Below are positions 53,153 to 61,490 of a DNA stretch of 64,000 bases, one piece after another. The stretch is taken from contig NZ_JARUXC010000002.1 in the NCBI RefSeq assembly GCF_030433855.1, positions 124,001-188,000 of the forward strand, given 5' to 3'. Under the pieces are notes generated by a model. That model did no database searches, had not been told where the DNA came from, and saw only the letters and a program-made list of their open reading frames with translations. How positions within the stretch are numbered: the stretch's first letter is position 1; every line of letters begins with the position of its first letter. This stretch comes from Agreia sp. PsM10. GTDB lineage: Bacteria; Actinomycetota; Actinomycetes; Actinomycetales; Microbacteriaceae. The position numbers and the translations under genes were made by a program.

Positions 53153-55690
53153 TTATTTCTTCTTGCAACCGATGACGTATACGCCGGTGGTTGCGGGGTT
53201 CGCGTACGACCCGACGGCGGGTTCGGTGCCGATCGGCTTCTTCTCGTCGCAGCCGTCGCCTGTCACCTGGTACTTGGTGCCCGCGAACTTCCAGCCGGCC
53301 TGGCCCAGCTTGTTCGCCGCGTCGCCGAGGCTGTTCGAGCCCGAGACCACGTCGGGGATGCTTTTCAGCGCCCCGTTGCTGGTGTAGACGGTGACCGTGG
53401 AGCCCTTGGTGGCGTTCTCTCCGCCGGCCGGGACGGATCCCGCGGCGGTGCCGGCGGGGGCCTCGTTGTCGGTGGCTCCTCCGTCTTGGAACGTGAAGCC
53501 TGCGGCCTCGACGAGCGACTGCGCCTCGGCGATGGTCTTGCCCTGCACGGCGGGCACCGCGGCCTGCGGCGTGGCGGTGAGATTGCCGCTGGCCGTCGGG
53601 AACGCTCCGCCGGGGAACTTGCCGTTCGCCTGGGCCATGTATTCGCGCCAGGTGCTGAACCGCATGTCTGCGACGTTTCCGTAGTCGGGCACGCTGGTGT
53701 ATCGCACCGAGGCGTCTCCGACGATGTTGCCGACCCAGATGGCGGTGGCGAGCGTGGTCGAGGCTCCGGCGAACCAGACGTGCTTCTCGCCGTCGGTGGT
53801 ACCCGTCTTTCCGATCAGAGGGATGCCGTCACCGGGGCGTGCCGCCCCACCCGTGCCTCCGTTGACCACGGCGGCCATGGCCACGTCCATCGCGGCCGCG
53901 ACGTTCGGGTCGACCGCCTGGGTGCAGGTGGTCTCGGGGATCGGGACATCTGCACCCGTTGCGTCGAGGATGCGGTCGATGGCCTTCGGCTGGCAGTACA
54001 GGCCGTTGGCGGCGATGCCCGCGTAGGCGGCCGCGACGGTGAGGGGAGCCACCTCGTTGGTGCCGAGAACGCTCGAGACGTTCTGCTGCATCGGAGTGCC
54101 GTCGGCCCGGTGCATGCCGAACGACTCGGCTGTCTCGGTGATGTCGCACATGTCGAGCTTCTGAGCCATGCCGATGTACGCATTGTTGACCGACGCCGCG
54201 GTTGCCGCGGTCACGCTCATCGAACCGGGGTTCGACCCGCCGTCGTTGGCCGACTTGTAGGTTCCGCCGCCGGAGCCCTCGCATCGGTTCTTGAAGGTGG
54301 AGAGGTTGAAGGTGCGCACGCTTCCGTTGACCTGCTCGTTGAGCGAGTGCCCTGTCTTGAGCCAGTCGGCCAGAGTGAACACCTTGTAGGTCGATCCCGA
54401 GGGGAAGCCGGTGGAGCCGCCGTAGGCGTAGTCGGTGCTGAAGTTCACCGACGTCTCGTTCGGCATCGTTGTCTCGGGGTCGTCGTTGAAGGTCTTGTTC
54501 TGCACCATCGCCAGCACCTTGCCGGTTCCCGGCTGCACGGTGACCATGGCCGAACCGAGGTCCAGCTGGTCGGTGACCTGCGGAACGTTCGACAGCATCG
54601 AGTTGATCGCGGCCGTCTGCAGGTCGAGGTCGAGCGTCGTGTAGATCTGGTAGCCGCCGGTGCGGAACTTCTGCCACCGCGCCTCGGCGCTGTCGCCGAA
54701 CGCGGGGTCGTTCTTCACGATGTACGACACGTAGTCGCAGAAGTAGCCCGCCCCGTAGTTGGGGTTGGCCGTCTTGCAGCCGGTGGAGGGCTGCACGATG
54801 TTCGGCGTGACGGGGGTGGCGATGGCCTCGTCGAACTGGGCCTGTGTGATCTTGTGCTCTTTGAGCATGGCCGGGAGGATGTTGACGTCTCGTCGGGCCT
54901 GGTTCTCGGTGATCTTCTCCGGGGCGTCGGGCTGGTCGATGCGCAGCCCGTTGGGCTCGTTGACCATGGCCACGAGGCTGGCCGCCTGAGCCAGCGACAC
55001 GTCCTTCGCAGACACTCCGTAGTAGTACTGGGCGGCGGCCTCGATGCCGTACACCGTTCCACCGAAGTTCGAGATGTTCAGGTAGCCGAGGAGGATCTGG
55101 TCCTTCGTGAACTCCTTCTCGAGTCCGATGGCCAGCTTCATCTCTTTGAGCTTGCGGTCGACCGTGGTCTTCGTGGCGTCTTCGAACGCCTTGTCGCGCT
55201 CCGCCTCGTCCTGGATCTCCTCGGTCTTCTGGATGAGGATGTTGCGCACGTACTGCATCGAGATGGTGGATGCGCCGGGGCCGTCGCCGCCGGCCGCGCT
55301 CTGGGCGGCGGCGCGGGCCGCCGAGATGATGTCGACTCCGCCGTGCGTGTAGAAACGCGGGTCCTCGACCGAGACCACGGCGTCTTTCACGAAGGGGGAG
55401 ATCTGGTCCCAGGAGACCTCTTCGCGGTTCTGGTCGAAGACCGACGCCAGCAGGACGGGGTTGCCGTCGCTGCCGGTCGCGTAGATCTCGGACTTCTGCG
55501 CGAGCACATCGGGGCGGATGTTCGAGGGAAGGTTCTCGAACATGCCGATGGAGTTGTTCGTGGCGATTCCTGTGACCGCGAGCGCGGGAGCAACCATGGC
55601 CGTGACGAGAATGCCTGCAATAGCACTCATGCCCACGATGCCGAGGATGGCTCCAACTACGCCGCTAGCCTTAGCTTTTGGGGCAGACAT
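53153..55690 (-). CDS. ponA: Class A penicillin-binding protein (PonA-type, PASTA)
   Basis: Bifunctional peptidoglycan synthase. The 845-residue protein has one transmembrane helix (residues 12-40), a GT51 glycosyltransferase domain with SVEDPRFYTHGGVD near 105, and a transpeptidase domain with SGSTYKVFT (SxxK), ASVNNAY (SxN) and LIGKTGTTDG (KTG). Two PASTA-like modules follow to the C-terminus. The ATG at 55690 has TAGTCT 7 nt upstream and looks leaderless. The metallophosphoesterase gene follows and may be cotranscribed. Confidence 0.94.
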   Translation of the reverse strand: MSAPKAKASGVVGAILGIVGMSAIAGILVTAMVAPALAVTGIATNNSIGMFENLPSNIRPDVLAQKSEIYATGSDGNPVLLASVFDQNREEVSWDQISPFVKDAVVSVEDPRFYTHGGVDIISAARAAAQSAAGGDGPGASTISMQYVRNILIQKTEEIQDEAERDKAFEDATKTTVDRKLKEMKLAIGLEKEFTKDQILLGYLNISNFGGTVYGIEAAAQYYYGVSAKDVSLAQAASLVAMVNEPNGLRIDQPDAPEKITENQARRDVNILPAMLKEHKITQAQFDEAIATPVTPNIVQPSTGCKTANPNYGAGYFCDYVSYIVKNDPAFGDSAEARWQKFRTGGYQIYTTLDLDLQTAAINSMLSNVPQVTDQLDLGSAMVTVQPGTGKVLAMVQNKTFNDDPETTMPNETSVNFSTDYAYGGSTGFPSGSTYKVFTLADWLKTGHSLNEQVNGSVRTFNLSTFKNRCEGSGGGTYKSANDGGSNPGSMSVTAATAASVNNAYIGMAQKLDMCDITETAESFGMHRADGTPMQQNVSSVLGTNEVAPLTVAAAYAGIAANGLYCQPKAIDRILDATGADVPIPETTCTQAVDPNVAAAMDVAMAAVVNGGTGGAARPGDGIPLIGKTGTTDGEKHVWFAGASTTLATAIWVGNIVGDASVRYTSVPDYGNVADMRFSTWREYMAQANGKFPGGAFPTASGNLTATPQAAVPAVQGKTIAEAQSLVEAAGFTFQDGGATDNEAPAGTAAGSVPAGGENATKGSTVTVYTSNGALKSIPDVVSGSNSLGDAANKLGQAGWKFAGTKYQVTGDGCDEKKPIGTEPAVGSYANPATTGVYVIGCKKK

Positions 55691-55697
55691 ATGCTCG

Positions 55698-55703
55698 AGA
55701 CTA
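55698..55703 (-). promoter_or_regulatory. -10 box of leaderless ponA-type gene
   Basis: TAGTCT on the minus strand, 7 nt before the ATG at 55690. Confidence 0.45.
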
Positions 55704-55740
55704 ATCGACAATGCTGGCAAACCGCCAGAAAGGAACGCGG

Positions 55741-55911
55741 ATGCCCACCTGGGAGTACGTCACAACACCGCTCATGATCCACAACACCACCGGGATCCTC
55801 AACACCTGGGGCTCCAAGGGCTGGGAGCTCGTGCAGATCGTCACCGGTCCTGAGGGCGGCCTCGTCGCCTACCTCAAGCGACCGATCGCGACCGAGGGAG
55901 GGGCCGCCTGA
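55741..55911 (+). CDS. Small DUF4177-like protein
   Basis: A 56-residue protein: MPTWEYVTTPLMIHNTTG at the start, then KGWELVQIVTGPEGG. The tryptophan-rich small beta fold with GWELV is typical of DUF4177 and of the conserved partner that precedes RidA genes in actinobacteria. AAAGGA lies 8 nt upstream. Its stop and the RidA start share one base (TGATG). Function unknown. Confidence 0.78.
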   Translation: MPTWEYVTTPLMIHNTTGILNTWGSKGWELVQIVTGPEGGLVAYLKRPIATEGGAA

Positions 55912-56381
55912 TGAGTGTCATCGCCGCCCGCCTCACCGAGCTCGGCATCACCATCCCCACAGTGGTTCCCCCGGTCGCGGCCTACATCCCCGCCGTGATC
56001 TCGGGCAACCTCGTCTTCACCGCGGGCCAGCTTCCGTTCGTCGACGGCAAGCTCGAGTACACGGGCAAGGTCGGCGACGGCCACGAGCTCGTCTCGCCGT
56101 CGATCGCCAAGTCGCTCGCGCAGACATCCATTCTCAACGCGCTCGCCGCGGTCGAGAACGTGATCGGGTCGCTCGACCGCGTGACGCGGGTCGTCAAGGT
56201 GACCGGATTCGTCGCATCCGACCCGTCTTTCACGGGCCAGCCCGGCGTGATCAACGGCGCATCGGAGTTTTTGGTCGACCTGTTCGGAGACCGGGGCATC
56301 CACGCCCGCTCGGCCGTGGGCGTCGCCGCCCTTCCCCTCGACGCTCCCGTCGAGATCGAGGTGATCGTCGAGTTCGCCTAG
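55911..56381 (+). CDS. RidA-family protein
   Basis: A 156-residue protein of the RidA/YjgF/YER057c family, which hydrolyses reactive enamines and imines. The N-terminal GNLVFTAGQLPFVDGKL and C-terminal GIHARSAVGVAALPLDAPVE match, and the usual catalytic Arg of RidA (R105 in E. coli) aligns with the Arg of HARSAVG. This longer subgroup is common in actinobacteria. It is coupled to the small DUF4177-like gene. Confidence 0.9.
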   Translation: MSVIAARLTELGITIPTVVPPVAAYIPAVISGNLVFTAGQLPFVDGKLEYTGKVGDGHELVSPSIAKSLAQTSILNALAAVENVIGSLDRVTRVVKVTGFVASDPSFTGQPGVINGASEFLVDLFGDRGIHARSAVGVAALPLDAPVEIEVIVEFA

Positions 56382-56391
56382 GCGTTCTCGA

Positions 56392-58344
56392 CTACGTCAG
56401 CCTGTCGGTGATGATCTGCATCACCTGCGTGTCCGCGAGGGTCGTGGTGTCTCCGACTTCACGACCCTCGGCCACGTCTCTGAGCAGGCGTCTCATGATC
56501 TTGCCCGAGCGTGTCTTGGGCAGCTCGGCGACGAGGAAGACGGTGCGCGGTTTGGCGATCGCGCCGATCTGCTCGGCGACATGGGCGCGAAGCAGGGCGG
56601 ATGCCTCCTCCGCCGTGGCCACGTCGGCCTGGCTCGTGCGCACGATGACGAACGCCACGACGGCCTGGCCCGTCGCCTCGTCCTCGGCTCCGACCACCGC
56701 GGCCTCGGCGACCATCGGATGCGACACCAGCGCGGACTCGATCTCCGCCGTCGAGAGACGGTGGCCCGACACGTTCATCACATCGTCGACGCGGCCGAGC
56801 AGCCAGAGGTCGCCGTCCCGATCCCGGCGTGCGCCGTCTCCGGCGAAGTATTTGTCGCCGAACTTGTCCCAGTAGGTCTCCTTGTAGCGCTCCGGGTCTC
56901 CCCAGATTCCGCGCAGCATCGACGGCCAGGGCTCGCTCACCACGAGCAGGCCGCCCGAGTCGAGCCCGACGTCGTGGCCATCGTCGTCGAGAACCTCGAT
57001 GCGGATGCCGGGGATCGCGACCTGCGCCGAGCCCGGTTTGAGGGTGGTCACCCCGGGCAGGGCCGAGACCATGATGGCCCCGGTCTCCGTCTGCCACCAC
57101 GTGTCGACGATCGGGGTCTCGCCGCCGCCGATCACGTCGCGATACCAGATCCACGCCTCGGGGTTGATGGGCTCGCCCACCGAGCCGAGCAGGCGCAGGC
57201 TCGTCAGGTCGAACTGTTGGGGTATCTGCCTGCCCGCCTTCATGAACGACCGGATGGCCGTGGGCGCGGTGTAGAAGATGCTCACGCCGTACTTCTGGAT
57301 GATGTCCCACCACCGGCCGGGGTGGGGAGAGTCGGGAGTTCCCTCGTAGAGCACCTGGGTGGCGCCGTTGGCGAGGGGGCCGTAGACGACGTAGCTGTGG
57401 CCCGTGATCCAGCCGACGTCGGCGGTGCACCAGTAGACGTCGGACTCGGCGTGCAGGTCGAACACGGCCTTGTGCGTGAACGCCGCCTGGGTGAGATAGC
57501 CGCCCGAGGTGTGCAGGATGCCCTTCGGCCTGCCCGTCGTTCCCGAGGTGTAGAGGATGAAGAGGGGGTTCTCGGCGGGGAAGCCCTTGGCCACGTGCTC
57601 GTCGTCGACGGCCACCATCTCGTCGTGCCACCAGAGGTCGCGTCCCTCGGTCCAGTCCACGTCGTTGCCGCCGCGTTTCACGACGAGCACGTGCGAGACG
57701 GTGCTCGCGCCGTCTGCCGCCAGTGCGGCATCCACCGCGTTCTTGAGCGGGAACACCGAGCCCTTGCGGTAGCCGCCGTCGGCGGTGATGACCAGCTTTG
57801 CGCTCGCATCGTCGATGCGGCTGCGCAGGCTCTCGGCGCTGAAGCCGCCGAACACCACGGAGTGCACCGCTCCGATGCGCGCGACGGCGAGCATGGAGAT
57901 GACCGCCTCGGGAATCATCGGCAGGTAGATGGCCACGCGGTCGCCCTGGCGGATGCCGAGGCTGGTCAGCAGATTGGCGGCGCGCTTCACCTCGCTGGTG
58001 AGTTCGGCGTAGGTGTAGCTGCGCGAGTCTCCGGGCTCGCCCTCCCAGTGCAGCGCGACGCGATCGCCATTGCCGGCGAGCACGTGGCGATCGAGGCAGT
58101 TGTACGCCACGTTGAGGGCCCCGTCGTCGAACCATGTCGCGAAGGGAGGGTTGCTCCAGTCGAGGGTGCGGGTGAAAGGCGTGTGCCAGTGCAGCAGCTC
58201 GCGCGCACGGTCGGCCCAGAACTGCAATCGGTCGTTGTCGGCGGCCTCGTAGAGGTCGGCGCCGGCGACCGCGTTCGCGGCGAACTGCGCGGTGGGGGGA
58301 AAGCGGCGGGCCTCGTGGAGGAGGTTGTCGATGCGGTTGCTCAT
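56392..58344 (-). CDS. acs: Acetyl-CoA synthetase
   Basis: Activates acetate to acetyl-CoA by way of acetyl-AMP. The 650-residue protein has the ATP-binding LFILYTSGTTGRPKGILHT near residue 268, VYWCTADVGWITGHSYVVYG near 308, DTWWQTETGAIMVS near 410, and the C-terminal lysine loop LPKTRSGKIMRRLL whose Lys is the usual acetylation site. AAGGAG lies 12 nt before the ATG. With pta-ackA the cell has both acetate routes. Confidence 0.96.
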   Translation of the reverse strand: MSNRIDNLLHEARRFPPTAQFAANAVAGADLYEAADNDRLQFWADRARELLHWHTPFTRTLDWSNPPFATWFDDGALNVAYNCLDRHVLAGNGDRVALHWEGEPGDSRSYTYAELTSEVKRAANLLTSLGIRQGDRVAIYLPMIPEAVISMLAVARIGAVHSVVFGGFSAESLRSRIDDASAKLVITADGGYRKGSVFPLKNAVDAALAADGASTVSHVLVVKRGGNDVDWTEGRDLWWHDEMVAVDDEHVAKGFPAENPLFILYTSGTTGRPKGILHTSGGYLTQAAFTHKAVFDLHAESDVYWCTADVGWITGHSYVVYGPLANGATQVLYEGTPDSPHPGRWWDIIQKYGVSIFYTAPTAIRSFMKAGRQIPQQFDLTSLRLLGSVGEPINPEAWIWYRDVIGGGETPIVDTWWQTETGAIMVSALPGVTTLKPGSAQVAIPGIRIEVLDDDGHDVGLDSGGLLVVSEPWPSMLRGIWGDPERYKETYWDKFGDKYFAGDGARRDRDGDLWLLGRVDDVMNVSGHRLSTAEIESALVSHPMVAEAAVVGAEDEATGQAVVAFVIVRTSQADVATAEEASALLRAHVAEQIGAIAKPRTVFLVAELPKTRSGKIMRRLLRDVAEGREVGDTTTLADTQVMQIITDRLT

Positions 58345-58485
58345 GGGGTTCGGTTCGCTCCTTTGCGACGGCTTCTGCCAGCTTAGTCAGCCCTCGGCCC
58401 TGCGCGAGATGCCGCCGGGTTGCATCGTGTTGCCCGTGTCACATGCCTGTGTTTCCGCGGTGCGCTGAGAAAAAGCTGAGGGAAG

Positions 58486-58513
58486 TTGCGGTTGTGTTTC
58501 GGGCGAGTAAACT
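58486..58513 (+). promoter_or_regulatory. Promoter of 6C RNA
   Basis: TTGCGG (58486-58491), 16-nt spacer, TAAACT (58508-58513), directly upstream of the structured RNA. Confidence 0.7.
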
Positions 58514-58518
58514 CAATT

Positions 58519-58623
58519 CCACTGGACCTCGTTTCCAGATGCAACGCACTAACGGATTCCCCCAATCCAGCGTTGCTACGGCGGCACCTTTTCCCCCCAT
58601 TAGGTGCCGCCCCTTCTTCTTTA
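58519..58623 (+). ncRNA. 6C small RNA
   Basis: A structured RNA with its own promoter and terminator. A small CTGG/CCAG stem comes first. Then GCAACGC and GCGTTGC pair with an inner GGATT/AATCC stem and loop CCCCC, and GGCGGCACCT pairs with AGGTGCCGCC around TTTTCCCCCCATT. Two C-rich loops are the definition of the actinobacterial 6C motif, the B11 RNA of mycobacteria, which pairs with G-rich mRNA sites. Its position before a tad operon agrees with mycobacterial gene order. The exact 5' end is estimated from the -10 box. Confidence 0.88.
58580..58623 (+). terminator. Terminator of 6C RNA
   Basis: The second C-loop hairpin (58580-58589 with 58602-58611, 10 bp) is followed by CCTTCTTCTTT. The hairpin doubles as an RNA-target loop and terminator. 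Confidence 0.75.
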
Positions 58624-58728
58624 ACGCACCGTTTTCCATGCACCGTTCATCCTGTCCTGCACAGGCGGGCTGCGCTCGATCCATCCACATCGTCGCCGTC
58701 GTCGTCGGAGCCTTCCTTCCGAGGCTCA

Positions 58729-58734
58729 TACGGT
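58729..58734 (+). promoter_or_regulatory. -10 box of leaderless tad operon
   Basis: TACGGT, 7 nt before the ATG at 58742. Confidence 0.45.
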
Positions 58735-58741
58735 CGGTTCC

Positions 58742-59842
58742 ATGGCACGCAGACAGACCACGGACATCGACCCAGACGAGGCAGCGCCGACGCGCGAACC
58801 CTTCGTTGCGGCACCCGTGCTGAGCGCGCCTCGACCCGTGTCCGCATCGCATCCCCCCGGTGCGGGCACGGGCTTCGATCCCGGCCCGCCCGGCCGAGCC
58901 GGCGCATCCGACTTCGGGCCGCTCGCCCGCTACGTGCGCGATCCCGCGGTGACCGACGTCTTCGTCAACGGCCCCGACGACCTGTGGATCGACAGGGGAG
59001 CCGGCCTGGTGCGGCAGGCCGACTGGTCGTGCCCCGACGAGGCCAGGCTGCGCGAGCTCGCGGTGGCGATCGTCGCCCGGGGCGGTCGCCACATCGACGA
59101 GGCCACACCGTGCGCCGACGTGAGGCTGCATGACGGCATCCGGGTGCACGCGGCGCTTCCGCCGATCGCTCCGAGGGGAACGCTGCTGTCGATCCGCATT
59201 CCGCCGCTCGACAGGCCGCGGCTCGACACGCTGGCGGCATCCGGCCTCTTCGGCGAGGGCGCCGAGGCCGACAGTGCCCGCGCCTTCATCGACGCTGCGG
59301 TCACGAACCGCGCGAACCTGCTGATCACGGGCGCGGGCGGCAGCGGAAAGACGACGTTCCTCTCCGCTCTCCTGGCCTCCGCAGACCCGGGCGACCGCAT
59401 CATCGCGGTCGAAGACGTCGCCGAGCTCCGCGTCGAGCACCCCCACTTCATCGCCCTCGAGACCCGACAGCCGAACCTCGAGGGTGCCGGCGGTGTCGGC
59501 CTCGACCGCCTGCTGCGCGAGGCCCTGCGCATGCGGCCCGACCGGCTCGTTCTGGGCGAGTGCCGAGGCGGCGAGCTTCGCGAACTGCTGGCGGCGCTCA
59601 ACACAGGCCACGACGGTGGCGCCGGAACGTTGCACGCGAACTCCCTCGACGATGTGCCTGCACGGCTCGAGGCCCTCGGCTCCCTCGCCGCGATGAGCCC
59701 GGAGACGGTGGCCAGGCAGGCCGTGAGCGCGATCGGTCTGGTGCTCCATCTCGAGCGCCGCGGTGCGACGAGGCGTCTGGATGCCGTGGGCCGCTTCGGT
59801 CTCGATGCCGCGGGCCGCCTTCGGGTCGAGCCGGTCGGCTGA
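58742..59842 (+). CDS. tadA: Flp pilus assembly ATPase TadA/CpaF
   Basis: Motor ATPase of a Flp/Tad-type pilus or secretion apparatus. The 366-residue protein has a Pro/Ala-rich leader, then the N-domain (VRDPAVTDVFVNGPDDLWID), Walker A LITGAGGSGKTTFLSALL near residue 205, the VEDVAELRVEHPHF Asp box, Walker B RLVLGECRGGE near 270, and the His box GAGTLHANS. It opens a five-gene operon; its stop overlaps the tadB start in TGATG. It is related to Rv3659c in mycobacteria. Confidence 0.92.
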   Translation: MARRQTTDIDPDEAAPTREPFVAAPVLSAPRPVSASHPPGAGTGFDPGPPGRAGASDFGPLARYVRDPAVTDVFVNGPDDLWIDRGAGLVRQADWSCPDEARLRELAVAIVARGGRHIDEATPCADVRLHDGIRVHAALPPIAPRGTLLSIRIPPLDRPRLDTLAASGLFGEGAEADSARAFIDAAVTNRANLLITGAGGSGKTTFLSALLASADPGDRIIAVEDVAELRVEHPHFIALETRQPNLEGAGGVGLDRLLREALRMRPDRLVLGECRGGELRELLAALNTGHDGGAGTLHANSLDDVPARLEALGSLAAMSPETVARQAVSAIGLVLHLERRGATRRLDAVGRFGLDAAGRLRVEPVG

Positions 59843-60768
59843 TGGCCGACGATGCGCGCGCGGTCGAGGCCGTCGCATCGGTCGTGCAGCGGCTGGCTGT
59901 GATGCTCGGCGCGGGCGTGGCGCCCGCGAATGCGTGGCGCTATCTGAGAGACGTCGACGGGTCGCCGGTCGTCGATGCCGTCACGGCCTCGATCGCGACG
60001 GGCGCGTCGATCCCCGCTGCGATCTCGGCGGCGGCGACCGGCCAGAGCGGCCAGAGAACGGGCTCCGCCTGGAGGGCCGTCGCGGCCGCGTGGTTCGTCG
60101 CGAGCGAGAGCGGGGCTCCGCTCGCGGCCACCCTTAGGGAGATCGCCGATTCCCTGCGCCAACTCGGACAGCTGCACCGCGACGTCGACGCCGCCCTCGC
60201 GGGGCCCCGGTCGACGGCCCGCTTCGTCGGCGTGATGCCCCTGCTCGGTCTGGTGTTCGGAGCGGTCCTGGGCTTCGACACGATCGGCGTTCTCTTCGGC
60301 ACAGCGGCGGGGTTCGCCTGCCTGGTCGTCGGCGTCGCGTTGTCGGTCGCCGCTGCACGGTGGACCTCCCGTCTCGTTGCGCGGGCCAGGCCGCCTGAAT
60401 CGTCGCCGGGCCTCACCGCCCAGCTGGTGGCCGTCGCCCTGGCCGGAGGCGGATCCCTCCTCCGTGCCCGCGAGCTGGCGGCCGAGGCCCATCGGGTGAA
60501 CGCGCTCGGAGAACCCGACGATGCGGATCGCATCGATCGGGTGCTCGAGCTCTCACGGGTCGCCGGCGTGCCGGCGGCCGAACTGCTGCAGAGCGAGGCA
60601 CTGCAGATCAGACGCGAGGCGACGAGCCGAGCGCAGGCCACGGCTGCGGCCCTCTCGACCACCCTCATGATTCCGCTCGGGGTGTGCGTGCTGCCCGCGT
60701 TCATGCTCCTGGGCGTCGCCCCGCTCATGATCGCGGTCTTCTCCTCCACCATGGTCGAACTCTCGTGA
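59842..60768 (+). CDS. Tad inner-membrane protein (TadB/TadC, type II secretion F domain)
   Basis: A 308-residue membrane platform protein. A GspF domain runs from residue 10 to 120 (QRLAVMLGAGVAPANAWRYL), two helices lie at 130-170, and the C-terminal IPLGVCVLPAFMLLGVAPLM helices end the protein. Most tad loci have separate tadB and tadC genes; here a single gene is present, so the machinery is minimal. It is coupled to tadA. No further homologue follows in the operon. Confidence 0.85.
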   Translation: MADDARAVEAVASVVQRLAVMLGAGVAPANAWRYLRDVDGSPVVDAVTASIATGASIPAAISAAATGQSGQRTGSAWRAVAAAWFVASESGAPLAATLREIADSLRQLGQLHRDVDAALAGPRSTARFVGVMPLLGLVFGAVLGFDTIGVLFGTAAGFACLVVGVALSVAAARWTSRLVARARPPESSPGLTAQLVAVALAGGGSLLRARELAAEAHRVNALGEPDDADRIDRVLELSRVAGVPAAELLQSEALQIRREATSRAQATAAALSTTLMIPLGVCVLPAFMLLGVAPLMIAVFSSTMVELS

Positions 60769-60867
60769 GCGGCCACAGATCCCGTCCGCTCGTCGATGCG
60801 GCCCTCCCGCATCGACGAGGCTGGGCGCATTCAGCAGCTCGTGCCGAGACCGAAAGAGAGAACAGCG

Positions 60868-61104
60868 ATGAGCGACAAGACACAGATCTCCCCTCGAAAT
60901 GCTCGACCGGCGGTGCGGGTCGGGCGCACCCGGCAGGCCGCGCGGTTGGTCGCAGACGACGAGGGGGCCGCGACGGCGGAATACGTCATCGCCACCATGG
61001 CGGCCGTGGGTCTGGCAGGCCTCCTCGTCACGATCCTTCGCGGCGATGCCGTGAAGCAGATCCTCATGGATCTCGTGAGCACGGCTTTGAGCGTCGCGGG
61101 CTGA
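60868..61104 (+). CDS. DUF4244 Flp-pilin-like protein
   Basis: A 78-residue protein with a hydrophilic leader of about 30 residues followed by DDEGAATAEYVIATMAAVG and one hydrophobic helix. The Glu-Tyr at the helix start is typical of Flp pilin-like proteins; the actinobacterial family is DUF4244 (Rv3656c type). It is probably processed before the ATAEY segment. The ATG at 60868 follows a GAGAGA-rich site. It may form the pilus fibre. Confidence 0.85.
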   Translation: MSDKTQISPRNARPAVRVGRTRQAARLVADDEGAATAEYVIATMAAVGLAGLLVTILRGDAVKQILMDLVSTALSVAG

Positions 61105-61118
61105 GGGGGGTAGGCGCG

Positions 61119-61490
61119 ATGCAGCAGAGTCTCCGTCACATGTTCCGCGGCTCTCGCGGAGACGACGGCAGCGTGACCGTGGAGTTCGTCACGGTGCTGC
61201 CAGCCGTGCTCGTCATCGTGGCCGCCCTGCTCGGGGGCTTCCAGCTCATCGTGCAGCAGATGAGGGTCGCCGACGCCGCGTCGTCGGCGGCCCGGCTGCT
61301 CGGCAGGGGCGACGACGCCGGCGCCGCCGACACGGTGTCGAAACTTCTCGGAGGGCAGGCCGAGCTCTCGTCGCGCGTCGACGGGCGCTTCGTCTGCGCG
61401 ACCGTCACGACGTCGGCCGGCGCCGGTCCATCGGTGATCGGCGCGATCCCGGTCGCGGCGACGACATGCGCGCTCGGAGGCGGCCAGTGA
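61119..61490 (+). CDS. TadE-like minor pilin
   Basis: A 123-residue protein. DDGSVTVEFVTVLPAVLVIV at residue 15 is the TadE signature with the conserved Glu in the helix; the rest is extracytoplasmic with two cysteines. TadE proteins are minor pilins or pseudopilins. It follows the pilin gene by 14 nt, and its stop overlaps the next start in GTGA. Confidence 0.88.
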   Translation: MQQSLRHMFRGSRGDDGSVTVEFVTVLPAVLVIVAALLGGFQLIVQQMRVADAASSAARLLGRGDDAGAADTVSKLLGGQAELSSRVDGRFVCATVTTSAGAGPSVIGAIPVAATTCALGGGQ

